Shown here one piece after another: positions 5,060-5,806 of a stretch of 5,806 nucleotides of DNA. The notes beneath the pieces were generated by a model, which did not search any database, was not told the origin of the DNA, and was given only the letters and a program-made list of their open reading frames with translations. Numbering within the stretch: the first letter of the stretch is position 1; each line of letters opens with the position of its first letter. Both the position numbers and the translations under genes were made by a program. This DNA is from Methanosarcinaceae archaeon (GTDB taxonomy: Archaea; Halobacteriota; Methanosarcinia; Methanosarcinales; Methanosarcinaceae). The DNA lies in assembly GCA_030655675.1 (NCBI GenBank), contig JAUSPM010000062.1, forward strand, positions 1 to 5,806. The letters run 5' to 3'.

Positions 5060-5806
5060 TCATATTTTTAAGAGGTGGTTCTCTCGTACCTCTGCAGCTT
5101 TTTCACATGCAAGAGTGACTGCTCTTAACACCTGTTCCTCTGACAATGCACCTTCACCGCTTTTTTGCATAGCGCATATCGAACCGTCTTGATTTGATGT
5201 GATCGTGATCTTTGTATCGCAGGTAGTCTCTTCATTGCGTCCGGGGTCAACCATTAGCTCTCCGCCTATGTTAACCACTGAAATGCCTATTGGCATTTCA
5301 CGAACAGGCACCATGAAATCTTCGCCCAAGCCTTCACGTTCAGCCGGAACTGTTGCAGTCATAAGTGCAGCAATTGCACCAAGAGATGCAGCATCAAGAA
5401 TATTGCCCTCATCATTTAGTACATGTACATCTATGAATACCATCCATACTTTCTCTCCCTTCGTAATACACAACTTAGTTAAATCAATTGCGCCTGATTC
5501 CCTGATACCACGGTCCGTTACACGAGCCATCTCTATAGCATTTTCTCGTGGAGGTCCTGCTTCAAAGGAAGGTGATGCAATTGGGTTCAACTCAAGACTG
5601 GTCATAATTACCCCAACATCCGGTGAATCCGGGAACGGGGTGCCAAGTTGAAATTTCACACCAACTAAAACCTGTGTATTACCATATTGTACTTTGGCAG
5701 ATCCTTCCGCTTTATCGATAACATTGGTCTCAACTGTAATTTTCCGGATCTCGTCAAATGCACGACCATCTTCGCGCTGACCTTTGAGCATCAAATTATA
5801 TACATA
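5060..5806 (-). CDS. rrp42: Exosome complex subunit Rrp42 (5' end cut by window edge)
   Basis: RNase PH-fold subunit that alternates with Rrp41 in the hexameric ring of the archaeal exosome, the phosphorolytic 3'-5' RNA degradation and tailing machine. Rrp42 itself is inactive but shapes the RNA path and the active site with Rrp41. Visible family blocks, numbered from the window edge: GQREDGRAFDEIR (9-21), DKAEGSAKVQYGNTQVLVG (31-49), FEAGPPREN (81-89), ARVTDRGIRESGAID (94-108) and VWMVFIDVHVL (120-130). The frame stays open to base 5806, and the upstream codons read YVYNL, which matches the conserved start region of Rrp42. The true start is therefore outside the window, probably about a dozen residues further on. 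A TTG at 5794 and an ATG at 5791 are in frame but would remove conserved sequence. rpl37ae follows after 34 nt. Confidence 0.94.
   Translation of the reverse strand, partial: YVYNLMLKGQREDGRAFDEIRKITVETNVIDKAEGSAKVQYGNTQVLVGVKFQLGTPFPDSPDVGVIMTSLELNPIASPSFEAGPPRENAIEMARVTDRGIRESGAIDLTKLCITKGEKVWMVFIDVHVLNDEGNILDAASLGAIAALMTATVPAEREGLGEDFMVPVREMPIGISVVNIGGELMVDPGRNEETTCDTKITITSNQDGSICAMQKSGEGALSEEQVLRAVTLACEKAAEVRENHLLKI

Noticed and set aside
5060..5791. rrp42 starting at ATG 5791 or TTG 5794
   Set aside because: The frame stays open to the window edge and the codons upstream read YVYNL, conserved in Rrp42, so these internal codons are not the true start.

Overview
This window looks like a piece of an archaeal (euryarchaeal) chromosome. 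The right-hand two thirds carries the archaeal exosome/ribosome/KEOPS gene neighbourhood: Rrp42, ribosomal protein L37Ae, RNA polymerase subunit P, a Brix-domain protein, Pcc1 and prefoldin beta. Shine-Dalgarno-like stretches complementary to the archaeal 16S 3' end (AGGTGA, AAGGAG, GGAGTGA) and A/T-rich TATA-like boxes fit this. The protein sequences feel closest to Methanosarcinales (methylotrophic methanogens or ANME relatives), but that placement rests on recollection of family sequences, not on a search. Every gene I accept lies on the minus strand, so the biological reading order runs from base 5806 down to base 1.

Region 5806-3809: a compact run of rrp42 (its 5' end is cut by the window edge), rpl37ae, rpoP (a 45-residue protein), a Brix/Imp4-like gene and pcc1. 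Gaps are 34, 13 and 5 nt, followed by a Brix/pcc1 junction with either a 4-nt overlap or a 5-nt gap depending on the pcc1 start. This is very probably one transcript joining RNA degradation (exosome), translation, transcription, rRNA maturation and tRNA t6A modification.

Region 3808-2930: about 880 nt with no convincing gene, between pcc1 and the prefoldin beta gene. It holds a perfect-type AT palindrome at each end (the two look like copies of each other), a CACAGAG/CTCTGTG palindromic repeat, a ~456-bp segment bounded by 21-bp inverted repeats with a third copy of the core inside, and several GC-rich hairpins in an AT-rich background. It looks like one or more non-autonomous mobile or repeat elements that landed in an otherwise conserved cluster. 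This is the most unusual part of the window.

Region 2929-1528: prefoldin subunit beta, with its own TATA-like box and SD, then a DHH-family phosphoesterase 82 nt downstream. Region 1527-1: a phenylacetate-CoA ligase/coenzyme F390 synthetase-family gene. A (TGTAAT)4 hexanucleotide repeat sits between its TATA-like box and its start codon, and a different hexamer repeat, (TAAGTT)4, lies beyond its 3' end at the window edge.

I see no clear new multi-gene system. The strongest leads are the repeat-laden insertion inside the exosome/KEOPS cluster and the potentially length-variable hexamer tract in the promoter of the acyl-adenylate ligase gene.
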